From assembly GCA_964399985.1 (NCBI GenBank), contig CAYNRY010000003.1, forward strand, positions 62,001 to 126,000: 64,000 nucleotides of DNA, given 5' to 3'. Numbering within the stretch: position 1 is the first letter of the stretch; each line of letters begins with the position of its first letter. The position numbers were made by a program, and so were the translations under genes. This stretch comes from Micavibrio_B sp964399985. GTDB lineage: Bacteria > Pseudomonadota > Alphaproteobacteria > Micavibrionales > Micavibrionaceae. Of this stretch, positions 62,616-64,000 are shown piece after piece. The notes beneath the pieces were generated by a model, which was given only the letters and a program-made list of their open reading frames with translations, had not been told where the DNA came from and did not search any database.

Positions 62616-63656
62616 ATGTTTTCCAAACTTTTCGGTTTTGTGTCTGCTGATATGGCCATCGATTTAGGGACAGCCAATACATTGGTGTATGTGCGAGATC
62701 GCGGTATCGTCCTGAATGAACCATCCGTTGTTGCTATCTCAACCGCAGGTGGACGCAAGCAGGTTTTGGCAGTTGGAAACGAAGCAAAACAAATGCTCGG
62801 GCGTACACCGGGAAATATCACCGCCATTCGTCCTTTACGCGATGGCGTTATTGCTGATTTCGAAGTCGCCGAAGCGATGATCAAGCACTTCATTCGCAAA
62901 GTTCATAATCGTCGTTCATTTGTTTCGCCGAAAATGGTGATCTGTGTTCCATCCGGCTCTACGGCTGTTGAACAAAAAGCAATTGTTGAATCTGCGGAAA
63001 GCGCTGGCGCATCTGAAGTATTTTTGATCGAAGAGCCAATGGCCGCAGCTATTGGTGCAGGTCTTCCGGTAACTGAGCCGTCAGGTTCCATGGTCGTCGA
63101 TATCGGCGGCGGAACATCTGAAATTGCCGTTATTTCACTGGGCGGTATCGTCTTTGCAAAATCAGTCCGCGTTGGCGGTGACAAAATGGATGATGCGATC
63201 ATCAACTATATTCGCCGCGTCTTTAACCTGCTGATCGGAGAGACGACAGCTGAGCGCATTAAAAAAGAAGTCGGCTCCGCATGCCCGCCTGCTGAAGGCG
63301 ACGGCCGTTCGATGACAATCAAGGGTCGTGACTTGCTTCTCGGCGTGCCGAAGGAAGTCGTCGTGACCGAGCGTCATGTTGCGGAAAGCCTTATGGAGCC
63401 GATTAGCCAGATCGTCGAAGGTGTCCGTCTTGCGCTGGAGCATACGCCGCCGGAACTTGCTGCCGATATCGCCGAGCGTGGTATCGTTCTGACAGGGGGC
63501 GGCGCGCTTTTGTCCAATCTGGACTTCGTTCTTCGCCATTCCACAGGGCTTGCTGTTACGATTGCTGATGATCCATTGTCCTGCGTGGCGCTGGGCACAG
63601 GTCATGCGCTTGAAGAAATGAAGACCCTTCGTAATGTTCTGATCGGGACTTACTAG
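62616..63656 (+). CDS. mreB: Rod shape-determining protein MreB
   Basis: 346-residue actin homologue. Phosphate 1 loop is MAIDLGTANTLVYV, phosphate 2 is VVDIGGGTSEIAVISLGG, and the adenosine motif is GIVLTGGGALLSNLD. It polymerises under the inner membrane and guides side-wall peptidoglycan synthesis; the cell is thus probably rod-shaped. mreC follows after 156 bases. Confidence 0.97.
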   Translation: MFSKLFGFVSADMAIDLGTANTLVYVRDRGIVLNEPSVVAISTAGGRKQVLAVGNEAKQMLGRTPGNITAIRPLRDGVIADFEVAEAMIKHFIRKVHNRRSFVSPKMVICVPSGSTAVEQKAIVESAESAGASEVFLIEEPMAAAIGAGLPVTEPSGSMVVDIGGGTSEIAVISLGGIVFAKSVRVGGDKMDDAIINYIRRVFNLLIGETTAERIKKEVGSACPPAEGDGRSMTIKGRDLLLGVPKEVVVTERHVAESLMEPISQIVEGVRLALEHTPPELAADIAERGIVLTGGGALLSNLDFVLRHSTGLAVTIADDPLSCVALGTGHALEEMKTLRNVLIGTY

Positions 63657-63812
63657 GTTCAGTTTTACGAAAAATACAATTTTATCTAATGTTTATTTTG
63701 CCCTGCATCAAGTTTAGCCTTGATCGCGATGTAAATATTTTATTAAGTGCCCTCATTATAATGTATAATTAAGATATAACCCCAAAGGGTCCTGCCAAAG
63801 CAGGGCGTCTTA

Positions 63813-64000
63813 ATGAGATCGCTTACACAAAGATATCAACGACGTAAAAATTACCGGGCGGCTTCGGCTGTCGGGCGCGTTGTGCAATATTCGCCGCATG
63901 CTTTGGTCGGCATGGCGATTATTATTCTCATGACATCGATCATCATTCCGGCGGTCTGGCAAAAACCGCGCGTTGGTATCACCGATACGGTTGCGCCATT
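63813..64000 (+). CDS. mreC: Rod shape-determining protein MreC, N-terminal part
   Basis: 62 codons from the ATG at 63813 to the window end with no stop. A basic cytoplasmic start (MRSLTQRYQRRKNYR) is followed by one membrane helix (LVGMAIIILMTSIIIPAVW) and VGITDTVAP, the pattern of alphaproteobacterial MreC. Position after mreB supports it. The rest is outside the window. A short TATAAT-rich stretch at about 63755-63770 and a small hairpin CCTGC-CAAA-GCAGG just before it lie in the gap. Confidence 0.75.
   Translation, partial: MRSLTQRYQRRKNYRAASAVGRVVQYSPHALVGMAIIILMTSIIIPAVWQKPRVGITDTVAP

Noticed and set aside
1..64000. CRISPR array or toxin-antitoxin pair
   Set aside because: No regularly spaced repeats and no recognisable toxin-antitoxin pair were seen; the small gene pairs in the island do not match known families.

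Overview
The window looks like chromosome from an alphaproteobacterium of moderate GC content. The evidence is the ftsZ-lpxC-bamD-recN-ligA block, a three-gene pnt transhydrogenase (pntAA, pntAB, pntB), a 41-residue cysteine-free L36, and mreB followed by mreC. I cannot name the genus; a deep-branching free-living or predatory lineage is a guess only.

Layout. (1) 1-1300: the end of a two-component system (partial HAMP sensor kinase, OmpR-type regulator), on the minus strand. (2) 1612-1687: tRNA-Glu(TTC) with a good promoter. (3) 1688-25443: a genomic island of about 23.8 kb inserted in the 3' end of that tRNA gene. A 23-bp copy of the tRNA 3' end (21/23 identical, the last 15 bp exact) closes the island at 25421-25443. 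TGGGGGCA-type motifs lie just inside both ends. The island carries a P4-type integrase, a DUF2285-like protein, an AlpA-like regulator, a replication-like winged-helix protein, several orphan genes, a structured intergenic region, a large unknown gene, and a complete aryl-polyene (APE) biosynthesis and export operon. (4) 25454-39051: one tightly overlapping minus-strand operon for alpha-glucan and trehalose metabolism (malQ, glgB, treZ, GH57, treY, a stand-alone CBM48 protein) that ends in a phospholipase D/VTT fusion and an EEP-family phosphohydrolase. (5) 39207-45666: glgX diverges from glgC-glgA, followed by a zinc alcohol dehydrogenase. (6) 45663-55825: a secreted or anchored orphan protein, then ftsZ, an AT-rich orphan gene on the opposite strand, lpxC, bamD, recN and ligA. 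(7) 55833-61269: a small conserved protein, two paralogous alpha/beta hydrolases, and pntB-pntAB-pntAA. (8) 61343-64000: an EAL-domain protein, rpmJ, mreB and the start of mreC.

How the genes work together. In the APE operon the AMP ligase should load an aromatic acid onto one of two ACPs. The ketosynthase/chain-length-factor pair, ketoreductase and two hotdog dehydratases would build the polyene. The thioesterase, acyl/glycosyltransferases, LolA-like carrier, MMPL exporter and DUF3261 lipoprotein would release it, attach it to a lipid and place it in the outer membrane. A dedicated phosphopantetheinyl transferase sits just upstream. Finding this system between tRNA-derived repeats means the pigment locus was probably acquired as one mobile unit. 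The glycogen block makes ADP-glucose (glgC), polymerises it (glgA), branches and debranches it (glgB, glgX, malQ), and converts maltodextrin ends to trehalose (treY, treZ).
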